Shown: piece after piece, positions 28,662 through 37,482 of the stretch
How positions within the stretch are numbered: the stretch's first letter is position 1
Layout of the letters: each line of letters starts with the position of its first letter
Assembly: GCA_030647105.1 (NCBI GenBank)
Contig: JAUSJW010000003.1
Span: 1-39,678, forward strand
DNA length: 39,678 bases
Source of the DNA: Nanobdellota archaeon
GTDB lineage: Archaea; Nanobdellota; Nanobdellia; Woesearchaeales; WJIZ01
Reading direction: 5' to 3'
Notes under the pieces: generated by a model
The model's database searches: none
What the model was told of the DNA's origin: nothing
Seen by the model: only the letters and a program-made list of their open reading frames with translations
Program-made: the position numbers and the translations under genes

Positions 28662-31454
28662 TTACACTAAGTTTACCTTCCCATACTTCCCCTCAAACGC
28701 CTTCACGCACTTCGGAGAATTCTTCAAAATGCGTTTGATGGTATTCACGACCGAAGGCGTCTTCTTCGCGTCGAGAGTCTTCAGGACATCGACGAGAATC
28801 TTCGCGACATCAGCATGGTACTCGCCCTCCATCTGGTCGATGGCCCCAAAGGTGGTCAGCAGCCGGCCGGTGGTGTACTCGTTAATCGGCGACAATTTCT
28901 TCAGAATCTCAGTCAGGTACTCTCTTCCGGAATCTGTCTGCAGTGATGTCCTGCGATTCGCGCAGAACGACCCGTACAGCGCGCGCTGGTCGTTTGTCTG
29001 CTCAATCCTGAAATTCGGTGACTTCTCAATCCGCTTCATGATTCCGATGCAGTCGTCGCTGTCATTCCCGCCCGCAATACCCAAAAACGACTCCCAGCTC
29101 ACAAGGCTCTTCTTGGCTTGCGCTTCAAACGCTTCCAGAACTGCCATCTTGTCCTTCGCCGAGCTGTTGAGGTACAAAGAGAACGCCGAGTTCCTGTCGG
29201 TCGCGCAACTTCCTTGCGCAATCTGCTTTTTGAGAATCGCGTGAACATGAGGAGTATCCAATTTGGAGAGCAGCCCAAGCGCTGTGTTCTTCACCTGTCT
29301 CGCCTTAATCATCCGAACTTGCTTTTCGACGTATGTTCCTTGAGGCTTAACGTTAGCGTACGCGGAGTACATCTTGAGCAGCTCTTTTTCATGCAGCGTT
29401 CCAATCCGTGTGAGAATCTGTTTGCGCGCGTCATACAGCTTCTGGTACGCGTGCCGGTATCTATTATCCTCGACAGATTCGAAAATAGCGATAATCTGCG
29501 GCCCCACGCTGTCCATCAGGCGTTTATCGGAAAGGAGCGAAAAATATAGCGAAGTGAACCGATTGCCAACCTCTTTCTTCCCCTCGATAAGCTCAAGTTT
29601 CTCCTTGTCAGCGAGGCGGTAGAACGCGAGGTACCGGTTCACGATGTCCGAATCCTTCATCGCCTGCAGGTAAAGCTCCTCATCGCTCGCGTCAGAGGCC
29701 GCCTTTCCATAGAACGACCCGCTGCGATTTAGGGAAAGAAATCCTACAGGCCGCTTCACGGCGTCAAAGAGCATCTCCTGCTCCGGTTTCTGCATCCACA
29801 CGCTCTGCTCCTGGATGTCTTTTCCAGTAGCGTCGACAACAGCGGCGGTAATCGGAAACTCCCAGCGCTTCTTGCCCTTCTGCTTCAGGCGTAGTGTTAG
29901 TTTCCCTTTAGACGTAAGCGTCTTCGCTTCAACAATAGGGTATCCTGTCTGCTTGAGCCACAGCCGGGCCATCTCAGTAAGTTTCAATCCCGAAACTTCT
30001 TCCATCGCTTCCACCCACTGCTGGCGCGACGCGTTGGCGTGCTGGTAGCGCGAATGGTAGAGGTGCAGTCCTTTCGCGAATTTCTCCTTTCCGAGCAGCG
30101 TCTCAATCATGCGCACGAATTCAGGCGCCTTCACGTAGGTCATGCCCGTAATCAGCTCGTTGGGGTCGTTGAATCCCTCAGGCTCAATCGGCATGCTCGC
30201 GGCGCTCTCGTCTAAACTAAAGGTGCCACCGACAGGCGCCAGCAAGTCCTGCACCGTATCCAACCTCGAGTAGTCTTCTCCGAAAAGGAACGCATGGTAT
30301 TTCGTCTCGATGAATACTGTCACAGCCTCGTTGAGCCAGATTTCAAAGGGCGAGCGTCCGGTCACTTCGCTTCCGTTTAGATTATGATAAAACTCGTGCA
30401 CCTTGACCCGAATCATGTATTCGAACGCGCCGTCCGACATCTCCGAAAAAGGCATAATCCGATTGGTCGTAATCGTCGTGTTTCCTACATTTTCCATGCC
30501 GCCGAAATCAGAGTTCTGCATCCCGATTTCGCGGTACACGGTCCCTGTATATTGATAGCCTGACGCAATCTTCTTGACTTTTTCTCGTAATTCCTCCCTT
30601 ATTCTTGTCACGTCCTTCCCTTCTTTCTTAAGCTGTTCCCGTTTTTCAACCAGCGACTTTAGCTCATGCCTCAATTCCAAATTCGTATACATCTCAGGGC
30701 CTGTAAACAAGTAAATCCAGAGGATGCCGTCGTGCAGGATGTCAAGCGCGTGTTCAGCCGCTTCCTTATCGTTTCCCGGCGGCACGAGCAGCTCAAGAAG
30801 GAACTTCTTGCCGTCTGGATACTCGAACTCTCGCGTGAAAGAAGCGTACGTTCCGCACCCCAAAAAGAAGAGATACGTCGCCATCGGCGTCACGGCGTTG
30901 TCATAGCGTATCCTGTCCCTCCCTTTTCCAGCACTCTCCCGGGGAATGGACACATCACCATTCGTCAAAAGATGAGTATACCTCGAATCCGCGATAATCG
31001 TCGTCTTGTACGTGCACTTCGCCGTCATGTCGTCGATGCACGGCACAATCCTTTGAAATCCCCACTGCTGGCACTGGGTAATCAACTGGCACGGCGCGTT
31101 CTTCGGCGTCTCGTCATAATACAGGCCCTCGAGAACATTCTTGGTCGGCCTGCACGTCGTCTCTGTATGAATCGTGAACGATTTCCCCTTCTTCACTGGA
31201 TTCTTGAACTTAATTTTCAAAAGGTCCTTATCTTTATCATAAGAGAATTCGACATCCTCGCAGTCGCACTCGACCGCGTGAATTTTAAGCTCCTTCGCGT
31301 TCAGCTCCATCTCTTTCAAATCAATCTTAGCGGTGAGGTGAATGTCGGAACTGACATGCGTCTCCTTCTCGTGCATGTCGAACACCAGATCCATATGCTC
31401 GACGTTGACTTTCAAAGCCCCGAAATCCTCCGGAGTGAACTTGAATTCGCGCAT
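28662..31454 (-). CDS. M1-family zinc aminopeptidase
   Basis: 930-residue metallopeptidase that removes N-terminal amino acids. The exopeptidase motif is GGMEN at 318-322 (family GAMEN) and the zinc site is HEFYH at 353-357 with E376 (WLNEAVTVF), giving HExxHx18E; a Tyr for transition-state binding is in GMTYVKAPE. The N-terminal beta domain (1-200) and the long helical C-terminal domain (about 560-930) are typical. A charged, coiled-coil-like insertion of about 40 residues (262-300, rich in E/K/R) precedes GGMEN and is not part of the usual core. No signal peptide, so it is cytosolic. TATA at 31477-31485 gives a leaderless start. Confidence 0.95.
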   Translation of the reverse strand: MREFKFTPEDFGALKVNVEHMDLVFDMHEKETHVSSDIHLTAKIDLKEMELNAKELKIHAVECDCEDVEFSYDKDKDLLKIKFKNPVKKGKSFTIHTETTCRPTKNVLEGLYYDETPKNAPCQLITQCQQWGFQRIVPCIDDMTAKCTYKTTIIADSRYTHLLTNGDVSIPRESAGKGRDRIRYDNAVTPMATYLFFLGCGTYASFTREFEYPDGKKFLLELLVPPGNDKEAAEHALDILHDGILWIYLFTGPEMYTNLELRHELKSLVEKREQLKKEGKDVTRIREELREKVKKIASGYQYTGTVYREIGMQNSDFGGMENVGNTTITTNRIMPFSEMSDGAFEYMIRVKVHEFYHNLNGSEVTGRSPFEIWLNEAVTVFIETKYHAFLFGEDYSRLDTVQDLLAPVGGTFSLDESAASMPIEPEGFNDPNELITGMTYVKAPEFVRMIETLLGKEKFAKGLHLYHSRYQHANASRQQWVEAMEEVSGLKLTEMARLWLKQTGYPIVEAKTLTSKGKLTLRLKQKGKKRWEFPITAAVVDATGKDIQEQSVWMQKPEQEMLFDAVKRPVGFLSLNRSGSFYGKAASDASDEELYLQAMKDSDIVNRYLAFYRLADKEKLELIEGKKEVGNRFTSLYFSLLSDKRLMDSVGPQIIAIFESVEDNRYRHAYQKLYDARKQILTRIGTLHEKELLKMYSAYANVKPQGTYVEKQVRMIKARQVKNTALGLLSKLDTPHVHAILKKQIAQGSCATDRNSAFSLYLNSSAKDKMAVLEAFEAQAKKSLVSWESFLGIAGGNDSDDCIGIMKRIEKSPNFRIEQTNDQRALYGSFCANRRTSLQTDSGREYLTEILKKLSPINEYTTGRLLTTFGAIDQMEGEYHADVAKILVDVLKTLDAKKTPSVVNTIKRILKNSPKCVKAFEGKYGKVNLV

Positions 31455-31476
31455 GGAAAGAGTTCAGACTGCCCCT

Positions 31477-31485
31477 CTTATATAG
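31477..31485 (-). promoter_or_regulatory. TATA box of the M1 aminopeptidase gene
   Basis: CTATATAAG on the minus strand, 27 bp before the ATG at 31454. Confidence 0.6.
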
Positions 31486-31506
31486 TTTGCGCACTGATTC
31501 GCGAAT

Positions 31507-31956
31507 CTACTCTCTAGGGGGTCTTTCCAGCGCATATGCAACCATGGCCCTGATATGATACTCCTTTTCCTTCTGAGATAAAGGAAGAATATCGGCAAAT
31601 ATAGCGTCTCTGTAATGATCACTAATCATTCTGCGCATACAATGGACCTGAGAGGGAGAGAGCTCCTCTTGAGTTTCCCTAACTGAAGCACTATAAATCG
31701 TCTTCACCAAGGCATCTATTCTCCACTTACCTAACGCTTTCTGAAACTGTTGTTGACCTTGGTTGTCTGATGCAAGGAGTCTGCTCAATGGGCCTTCACG
31801 TGCTTCTTCTAGGAGCACCACATAATCAATATCGCCATGGCTATGATCTAGGAAGCGGACTCGGCCCGCCATTTGATCCAGATAATTCCCACGAGAAGCA
31901 AGGGCCGGATCAGGATCCGCTAGCCAGACTACAGTTTTCCCTCCAATGTGTACCAT
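31507..31956 (-). CDS. Orphan protein of tandem triplet, third gene (149 aa)
   Basis: Family not recognised. It is the last of three related tandem genes. It shares with the first gene an N-terminal KTVVWLADPD (first gene KTLLWLLDTE), then IDYVVLLEE (IDYVAVMSG), FQKALGK (FQSALRE) and a C-terminal MVAYALERPP (GVYALTRAP). An AGGTGA lies 3 nt before the ATG. The pattern hydrophobic strand, acidic turn, long helix, then IDYV strand suggests a small alpha/beta fold. The stretch 75-135 differs most from the other two and is rich in charged residues. Confidence 0.7.
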   Translation of the reverse strand: MVHIGGKTVVWLADPDPALASRGNYLDQMAGRVRFLDHSHGDIDYVVLLEEAREGPLSRLLASDNQGQQQFQKALGKWRIDALVKTIYSASVRETQEELSPSQVHCMRRMISDHYRDAIFADILPLSQKEKEYHIRAMVAYALERPPRE

Positions 31957-31959
31957 TGT

Positions 31960-32439
31960 TCACCTTTTATCAGGAGCGGGTGTGAGCGCATAAGCGACTA
32001 TCCCATGGAGGTCGGTTATTACACTCAGTGGCGCACGCAGGGTCCCGGGGGTGAGCCGCCTCTTGTAGAACTCAGGTCTCACGACCGATTGAGGATCCAC
32101 GGCACTAGCATATGCATGGATAGCCATCATAGCGGAAGATACATCTCGACCTCCATACCCCTCTTTGTGGCCCATACATAGAATGATGTGTCTAACAAAT
32201 ACATCAAGACCGCTTTCTGTTAAGGCCCTTTGGAAAAAATCCGTCGTACGTGGGACTACAGTCGTATCGCCCATATCGAACTTCTCCCTAACCCCGCTCA
32301 ACAATAACGCATAGGGTGGTAAGCCTTGGGTTTCTGTATACTCCTTAATGCCAAGAGCCATCTCTCCCATGAAGAGAGGCGAAGTGATGGGCGCAAGTGT
32401 TTGTCTGTATTGCACCAGCGCTACTTTTTCTTCTGCCAT
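31960..32439 (-). CDS. Orphan protein of tandem triplet, middle gene (159 aa)
   Basis: Middle member, with GAGGTGA 5 nt before the ATG. It has the same broad order: N-terminal strand (KVALVQYRQT), YALLLSGVR where the others have IDYV, FFQRALTESGLDVFVRHIIL (matching FQSALREGGQNVQIRELGL of the first gene) and C-terminal HGIVAYALTPAP (first gene YGIGVYALTRAP). The middle SSAMMAIHAYASA segment aligns with FHCAALAV of the first gene. The N-terminal DP/DT acidic turn of the other two is absent, so it may have a different binding role in a shared complex. Confidence 0.7.
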   Translation of the reverse strand: MAEEKVALVQYRQTLAPITSPLFMGEMALGIKEYTETQGLPPYALLLSGVREKFDMGDTTVVPRTTDFFQRALTESGLDVFVRHIILCMGHKEGYGGRDVSSAMMAIHAYASAVDPQSVVRPEFYKRRLTPGTLRAPLSVITDLHGIVAYALTPAPDKR

Positions 32440-32443
32440 TTTT

Positions 32444-32905
32444 TCACCTCATTGTAGCTTGCGCAGGAGCCAAAAGCGTAACCGGAACTATCGGCGCGCG
32501 CGTAAGCGCGTAAACGCCTATCCCATATACTACCGGGTCTTTCACGTCGTAATTTTGGAAACTTTCGATCCCCTGGTCGGTGTCTCCGCGAACTGCCAGA
32601 GCCGCGCAGTGAAATGGCATTCCCAGTGGCCTTGTATCCATACCCAAGCCTAGCTCCCTAATTTGGACATTCTGTCCACCTTCTCTTAATGCACTCTGGA
32701 ATTCTTGCGTCCAGGTAGCTAGATACTCCGCAGCCGGATTATAAACCTCCCCACTACGTCCACTCATTACCGCGACATAGTCAATCGGTCCACATCGATC
32801 CCACGCCAAAACCTCTTCCGCCATCTTTCTTTTGAAATCGGGCTGGTCTATCGCATGCTCTGTATCTAAAAGCCACAGCAATGTTTTTTCTCTCGGTTCA
32901 CCCAT
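32444..32905 (-). CDS. Orphan protein of tandem triplet, first gene (153 aa)
   Basis: First member of the operon. I start it at ATG 32905, which has AGGTGA 5 nt upstream; the GTG at 32914 overlaps that site. Landmarks: KTLLWLLDTE at about 7-16, IDYVAVMSGRSGEVY at about 40-54, FQSALREGGQNVQIRELGLG at about 69-88 and YGIGVYALTRAP at about 130-141. No transmembrane helix or catalytic signature is visible. Promoter CTATAAATATAAGC at 32941-32954 gives a leader of about 15 nt. It diverges from the TrmB-type regulator gene at 33018, which could control it (inference). Confidence 0.7.
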   Translation of the reverse strand: MGEPREKTLLWLLDTEHAIDQPDFKRKMAEEVLAWDRCGPIDYVAVMSGRSGEVYNPAAEYLATWTQEFQSALREGGQNVQIRELGLGMDTRPLGMPFHCAALAVRGDTDQGIESFQNYDVKDPVVYGIGVYALTRAPIVPVTLLAPAQATMR

Positions 32906-32940
32906 CTGTTTCACCTATTTGTAACCACTAGTAGATAGTA

Positions 32941-32954
32941 GCTTATATTTATAG
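32941..32954 (-). promoter_or_regulatory. Promoter of the tandem triplet
   Basis: CTATAAATATAAGC on the minus strand, about 43 bp before ATG 32905, which leaves room for a short leader with the AGGTGA site. Confidence 0.55.
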
Positions 32955-32961
32955 AAGAAGC

Positions 32962-32974
32962 CCCCCTAAGGGGG
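32962..32974. repeat. Palindrome CCCCC-TAA-GGGGG between divergent promoters
   Basis: A perfect 5+5 bp palindrome midway between the triplet promoter and the TrmB-type promoter, well placed as an operator. Eleven bases recur (inverted) at 5501-5511. Confidence 0.45.
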
Positions 32975-32989
32975 AAACTAACAGAAGTT

Positions 32990-32997
32990 TTTTATAG
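32990..32997 (+). promoter_or_regulatory. TATA box of the TrmB-type regulator
   Basis: TTTTATAG centred 25 bp before ATG 33018. Confidence 0.6.
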
Positions 32998-33017
32998 CCG
33001 GCAAGACGCGCATATCC

Positions 33018-33773
33018 ATGAATCTCTCCGAACTCAGAAACATCGGCCTTACCGAAGGAGAGCTCAAAATCTACGGCGCACTTTTGGAGCATGGCGAGGC
33101 CACGCGCCAGGAACTCACAAAAAGGTCCGGCATCAGCTCATCAAAAATCTATGAAGTAGCGAACCATCTGGCAGCCAAGGGTCTCATTTCCATGGTAAAG
33201 AAGAACGACGTGCTCCATTTCAGCGCCGCGAATCCAGGCAGGCTGGAAAGCTTCCTCCAGAAGAAAGAAGAGGAGCTGAGTAAAGAGCGTGATATCGTAA
33301 AGAATCTGCTCCCAACGTTGCAGATGCGATATCTGGATGCGAGCGAAGAAGCGAATGTTGAAGTTTTCTATGGCTGGGAAGGCATGGAGACTGCCTTCGA
33401 CGACCTCGCAAACGCTCTCGGACCGAAAGATAAAAGCGAAGTCTTCGGCGCTTCCAAGGGTTATGATAACCAGCAGGCCGATATCTTCTTCAGCCGATTT
33501 TACCAGAAAAAACGAAAGAAAGGCTTTGCCACAAAAATAATCTTTAATGAGGATATGCGTGGCAGCCCCCGTATTGATCTCTTCAAGCAAGCGCCAAACC
33601 AATGCAGGTTCCTTCATCAGGACACGTATACAGAAATAAACACCTACAAAAAGGTCGTGCTCTTTGTCATGCTCCTTAAGAAACCGATTGTCATCCGGAT
33701 TACAAGCGAAGAAGCCGCTAACTCCTTTAGAACTTATTTTGAATCATTGTGGAAACAAGCGAGCGCGAAGTGA
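33018..33773 (+). CDS. TrmB-family transcription regulator
   Basis: 251 residues. An N-terminal winged helix (about 1-75: LRNIGLTEGELKIYGALLEHG, then ELTKRSGISSSKIYEVANHL as the recognition region) is followed by a coiled-coil helix (about 84-105) and a C-terminal effector domain with VEVFYGWEGMETAFDDL. In TrmB proteins the C-terminal domain binds sugars or other ligands; the ligand here is unknown, and the protein lacks the long sugar-binding extension of classical TrmB. The leaderless start is fixed by the TATA box. It is convergent with the MacB-like operon (8-bp gap) and divergent from the orphan triplet, either of which may be its target. Confidence 0.88.
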   Translation: MNLSELRNIGLTEGELKIYGALLEHGEATRQELTKRSGISSSKIYEVANHLAAKGLISMVKKNDVLHFSAANPGRLESFLQKKEEELSKERDIVKNLLPTLQMRYLDASEEANVEVFYGWEGMETAFDDLANALGPKDKSEVFGASKGYDNQQADIFFSRFYQKKRKKGFATKIIFNEDMRGSPRIDLFKQAPNQCRFLHQDTYTEINTYKKVVLFVMLLKKPIVIRITSEEAANSFRTYFESLWKQASAK

Positions 33774-33781
33774 CTCTTTCT

Positions 33782-34993
33782 CTATTCATACCTTAAACTC
33801 TCAACCGGCCTCAGCGCCGCGGCTTGTTTCGCGGGCAGAATCCCCGACACCGCCCCGACTAAGAACGCGAACCCAATACATCCGAACGTCAGATACCAAG
33901 GGAAGACGGGCTTCAAAAGCGCGAAGCCGGATGCCGCGGCGGCGGCCCCTCCGACGCTCGCGACCATCCACCCAAGAAGCACTCCAAGAACCCCTCCGAC
34001 AAGTCCCAAAAACCCAGACTCGAAGATGAACACCAGCAAAATAGTGTGATTCGCCGCGCCAATCGCCTTCATGATGCCAATCTCTTTCGTCCGCTCGAGC
34101 ACCGCCGTATACATCGTGTTCATGATATTCACACCGGCGACAATCACGGAAATCAGGCCGATAAGATAGAGGATGCCCTTGAGCACGTTGATGATGGCGT
34201 TGAAAGTTGCGAGCGCATCCGCGAATGTCTGGACAAAGAAATCCTCCTTGCCTTCCTCCTGCCCCTTGTGCTTGCGCAATCTTTCCGTGATGCGGTCCGC
34301 GAGCTCCTCAGCAGGCGTATCAGCAGACGCGCGCACAACCATCCAGCCGTACGTATCTTTGGTTTCAGGATACAACTCCTCAAACCCCTCCTTGGAGATG
34401 TAGATGTTCGCGTCATCGCTTGGGTTGCCCACCTCGCTGTAGAACCCGACGACCTTGAGCTCCTTCCCGTTCAGTTCAATCGTATCCCCGACAGAAATCT
34501 TCTTCTTGAACACTTTTTGAGGGAGCTGATAATTGTAGCCCAGTGCGACCGCGTCGGTCTCTCCCTTGCGCAGTTGCCTTCCCGCTACCACATGCGTCGC
34601 GAAGGTCTGGCTGACCAGCTCTTCCTGTTTGAGGTCGAAGCCAATCAGGTACCGGTACTTTTGCTCATCCTTCCAAGCAATCTTCCCGGCTTTCATGTAG
34701 AGCGGCGCGACCTCGTCCGTGCCCCGGATTTTCGAGATGAACTCCGCGTCGTCCTGAGTCAGCTGGAAATTCTCGTCCGTGCCCGGAGCGCCGATGCCTC
34801 TCGCCTGAACAAATAGCTTGTCAACGCCGGCCTCTTCCGCGAGGCTGTCCACGTACGCCTGAAGGCCCAGACCAAAGCTCACGAGCGCGTAGATGGCCAT
34901 GATACCAATGAGGATGGAGAGCGAGGTCAGAAGGCTCCTCGTCTTCCTGTGCGCGAGATTAGAGAGCGAATACTTGAAGATGTCAAGGTTCAT
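33782..34993 (-). CDS. MacB/FtsX-type ABC transporter permease 2
   Basis: 403 residues with the FtsX/MacB layout: one N-terminal membrane helix (about 20-42, LLTSLSILIGIMAIYALVSF), a large extracytoplasmic MacB_PCD domain (about 45-255) and three C-terminal helices (about 265-395). The coupling segment LERTKEIGIMKAIGA is the hallmark of the family, and the C-terminus AALRPVESLRYE is typical. It is last in the operon after a paralogous permease (31-bp gap). Two different permeases with one ATPase suggest a heterodimeric exporter or tripartite-like mechanotransmission system; the substrate is unknown. Confidence 0.92.
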   Translation of the reverse strand: MNLDIFKYSLSNLAHRKTRSLLTSLSILIGIMAIYALVSFGLGLQAYVDSLAEEAGVDKLFVQARGIGAPGTDENFQLTQDDAEFISKIRGTDEVAPLYMKAGKIAWKDEQKYRYLIGFDLKQEELVSQTFATHVVAGRQLRKGETDAVALGYNYQLPQKVFKKKISVGDTIELNGKELKVVGFYSEVGNPSDDANIYISKEGFEELYPETKDTYGWMVVRASADTPAEELADRITERLRKHKGQEEGKEDFFVQTFADALATFNAIINVLKGILYLIGLISVIVAGVNIMNTMYTAVLERTKEIGIMKAIGAANHTILLVFIFESGFLGLVGGVLGVLLGWMVASVGGAAAAASGFALLKPVFPWYLTFGCIGFAFLVGAVSGILPAKQAAALRPVESLRYE

Positions 34994-35024
34994 TGAGAAA
35001 TCAGCCTCCGTGAACCTTCAATCA

Positions 35025-36251
35025 TCATTTGATGAACCTCAGCGCGTCAACGGGGTTTTTCCTGGCCGCTTTCATCGCGGGAAAGATTCCGGCGAATAAT
35101 CCGAGGCTAAAGGAGAATAGCAGCGCTCCGAAGATAAGGCCGAGGCTCACCTGCGCCTGAATCAGTTCGGAGCCAAGGAAAATCCCGCCGAGGAACGCGA
35201 GGCCATAAGCTAGTCCAAGCCCCAGCAGCACGCCGACAACTCCCCCCAATAGGCCCAGCAATCCCGATTCGATGAAGAAGAGGATGAAAATCATGCTGTT
35301 CTTCGCGCCAACGGCCTTCATGATGCCAATCTCTTTCGTCCGCTCGAGAACTGCTGTGTACATCGTGTTCAAAATCCCGATTCCGCCGACCACAATCGAG
35401 ATGCTCGCGATGATATAGACGAAAAGCTGCACCGCGAAGAGCGTGCTGTTCAGCGTGTCGAGCGTTTGCTGCGGCGAGCTCACTTCGAAATCCTCCTCGC
35501 CCTTGTCCACGCCCCGCTCCTTGCGCAGCAGGGTCTCGAGGTTCTCTTTCACAGTTTCGACGTTCTTGACGTCGCCAACCTTCACGGCAATCAGGTTCAC
35601 GGTCTCATCGCCCTGCCGGAAGAGGTCTTTGAGCTCCCCTTCGTTGATGGCGACTGAGCCGTCGAAAATGAAGCTGCCTTTCTTTTTGAGAATCCCGACG
35701 ACATCAAAATCATGCCCCTGGAACGAGAAGGCGTCGCCGACGCGCATTGCCCTGCCAAACATCTCCTTCTCAGCGAAGTCCGCTCCCACGACCACCTTGC
35801 CGCGGTCGCCGTCCTTGAGCGCCCGCCCTTGTTCGACTTCGAGGTTGAGCATGCGCTCGAACGTTTTCCTGTCCTGCCCTTCGGGGACGCTGTAGGCCAT
35901 CCCGATGCTCTGCCGGTCGTTGAACTCGAACGTTCCCGATTCCAGATAGCGATTGAAGGCTGCCTCAACTCCAGAAATACGCGCCACCTTGTCTACCAGC
36001 TTGTCGGTGAGGGGCGTCACGACAGCGGTCCCTGGAGGCCCCGCGAAATTGAGGCCGGAAGCCTGGACGCTTAAGACATCGGGGCCGAGGAATCCGAATT
36101 GACCGCTAATCGCCGTGCGCAATCCCTCGCCCAGGCCGATAAGCGAGACGACGGTCGCGATGCCGATGAAAATCCCAATCATCGTCAGGTACGTTCGCGT
36201 CTTTCTTTTCGTCAGGCTGTTCGAGGCGAGCTTGAGATAGTCAAGCAGCAT
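35025..36251 (-). CDS. MacB/FtsX-type ABC transporter permease 1
   Basis: 408 residues starting MLLDYLKLASNSL, with a first helix at about 20-42 (YLTMIGIFIGIATVVSLIGL), the extracytoplasmic domain (about 45-265) and three C-terminal helices. LERTKEIGIMKAVGA and a final ARKNPVDALRFIK mark the family and show close paralogy to the next gene. I start it at ATG 36251, which overlaps the end of the S-layer-like gene by 11 bp, not at 36326 where the frame opens inside that gene. Co-transcribed with the ATPase and the secreted partner. Confidence 0.92.
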   Translation of the reverse strand: MLLDYLKLASNSLTKRKTRTYLTMIGIFIGIATVVSLIGLGEGLRTAISGQFGFLGPDVLSVQASGLNFAGPPGTAVVTPLTDKLVDKVARISGVEAAFNRYLESGTFEFNDRQSIGMAYSVPEGQDRKTFERMLNLEVEQGRALKDGDRGKVVVGADFAEKEMFGRAMRVGDAFSFQGHDFDVVGILKKKGSFIFDGSVAINEGELKDLFRQGDETVNLIAVKVGDVKNVETVKENLETLLRKERGVDKGEEDFEVSSPQQTLDTLNSTLFAVQLFVYIIASISIVVGGIGILNTMYTAVLERTKEIGIMKAVGAKNSMIFILFFIESGLLGLLGGVVGVLLGLGLAYGLAFLGGIFLGSELIQAQVSLGLIFGALLFSFSLGLFAGIFPAMKAARKNPVDALRFIK

Positions 36252-37482
36252 GATGCTTCTTCTTCCTCTTGCGGTGGATGTAGAACGCCACGCCTGCGCC
36301 GATGATGAGGATGACAATAAGTACACCCACCCACGCGCTGCCTCCCTGGCGCTTGGTATCGGTTCGCGCGCTTAGAACCACGTCGCGCTCATAGAGCTTC
36401 CCGTTGGCGTCGCGGTACTCAGCGTGCAGGGGCAGGTCGATGGTTCCATCTTTCCCGTCGGTGACAAGAATCGGGAACTCTGCGGTCTCGTAGTCGTCCG
36501 AGTCCAGTTCGCCGATGTAGACCTCTTTGTTTCCGAGCAGGTCAAACTCCTGCGTCTCCTTCAGGGTAACAGTCAGGAACTTGACGTCGCTAAAGCCCTT
36601 GTTCACGAACTTGAAGGCTATCGTCCCCTCGGCTCCCCGTTTGGCGGTCGAGCTGTCAATGCTGATACTGACATCCGGCGCGGCGTCCACGACCAACCCC
36701 ACAATCCCTATTCGGGTGGAATTCTTTCCAGAGGTATCCGCGTAGCCGAGCGTGAATGGCACCTTGTAAGCTTGGGAAGCGGCGTCCGCGTCCGTGAAGA
36801 GGTCGAAGGAGAGCGTCGCGCTCTTGCCCGCGTCGATGCGGTTCAGCGTTTTTTCGTTGCTCGAGCCGATAGGAGTGAACGGCAAAGTCTTTTCCGTGAA
36901 CCCTGTCGTGCTCGTATACACTTTATAGAGCTCGAGGTTGAGTTTCACGTCTGTAATCGCCGACCCGGCGAAATTGTCGATGGTGAACACAACCTTGCTT
37001 GTGCTTCCAGGAGCCAGCGGGGAAGGGGAGGCGGATATTTTGCTGATGCCAACAGCGGCCTGTCGAGAGCGCACGGTCAGAGGATAATCGCCTTCCTTCA
37101 CCCAGGGGCCGTTCGCGAAGCGATACCAGAGCTCAATTTCATTTTCACCGGGCGCCGCGCTGGCGTCCACAAGAAGCGTGAACTTCACGCGCACTCCTAA
37201 ATCCGCGGTCTGCCGGGAAGCGAGCGTGCCGATGCGCTTCGCGCCTTGGCTTGCGTCGTACAGCGTGAAGGGGTATTTGGGCACGACCTTCACTTCCATG
37301 TCGCGGGCGGGCTCCCCGCCGTCGTTCTCGACGCGGAACTGCACGTCCACCGTATCTCCAGGCGCGGCGGGGTCTGGCTCCTGATTGATGAGTGTTGCGT
37401 TGATGTCGGGGCTGCTGATGATCGCGGCTTGCGCCGTGACTGCCATAAGCAGTATCAGTACTACTATTCCAAATGGTTTCAT
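36241..37482 (-). CDS. Secreted, membrane-anchored CARDB/S-layer-like protein of the ABC operon
   Basis: 413 residues. N-terminal signal peptide (MKPFGIVVLILLMAVTAQA, cleavage near 19), then three or four Ig-like/CARDB-type beta domains marked by repeated phrases such as PAAPGDTVDVQFRVENDGG, SPLAPGSTSKVVFTIDNFAG and KRGAEGTIAFKFVNKGFS. A C-terminal helix (about 384-404) ends in the basic tail HRKRKKKHHAA. This matches the COG1361-type proteins found beside MacB-like transporters in archaea and would sit outside the membrane as an accessory or adaptor. It overlaps the ATPase gene by 4 bp and permease 1 by 11 bp. Confidence 0.88.
   Translation of the reverse strand: MKPFGIVVLILLMAVTAQAAIISSPDINATLINQEPDPAAPGDTVDVQFRVENDGGEPARDMEVKVVPKYPFTLYDASQGAKRIGTLASRQTADLGVRVKFTLLVDASAAPGENEIELWYRFANGPWVKEGDYPLTVRSRQAAVGISKISASPSPLAPGSTSKVVFTIDNFAGSAITDVKLNLELYKVYTSTTGFTEKTLPFTPIGSSNEKTLNRIDAGKSATLSFDLFTDADAASQAYKVPFTLGYADTSGKNSTRIGIVGLVVDAAPDVSISIDSSTAKRGAEGTIAFKFVNKGFSDVKFLTVTLKETQEFDLLGNKEVYIGELDSDDYETAEFPILVTDGKDGTIDLPLHAEYRDANGKLYERDVVLSARTDTKRQGGSAWVGVLIVILIIGAGVAFYIHRKRKKKHHAA

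Noticed and set aside
28535-28738. 67-codon plus-strand ORF at the end of the M1 aminopeptidase gene
   Set aside because: Antisense to the aminopeptidase C-terminus and out of frame with the more plausible 42-codon ORF at 28501.
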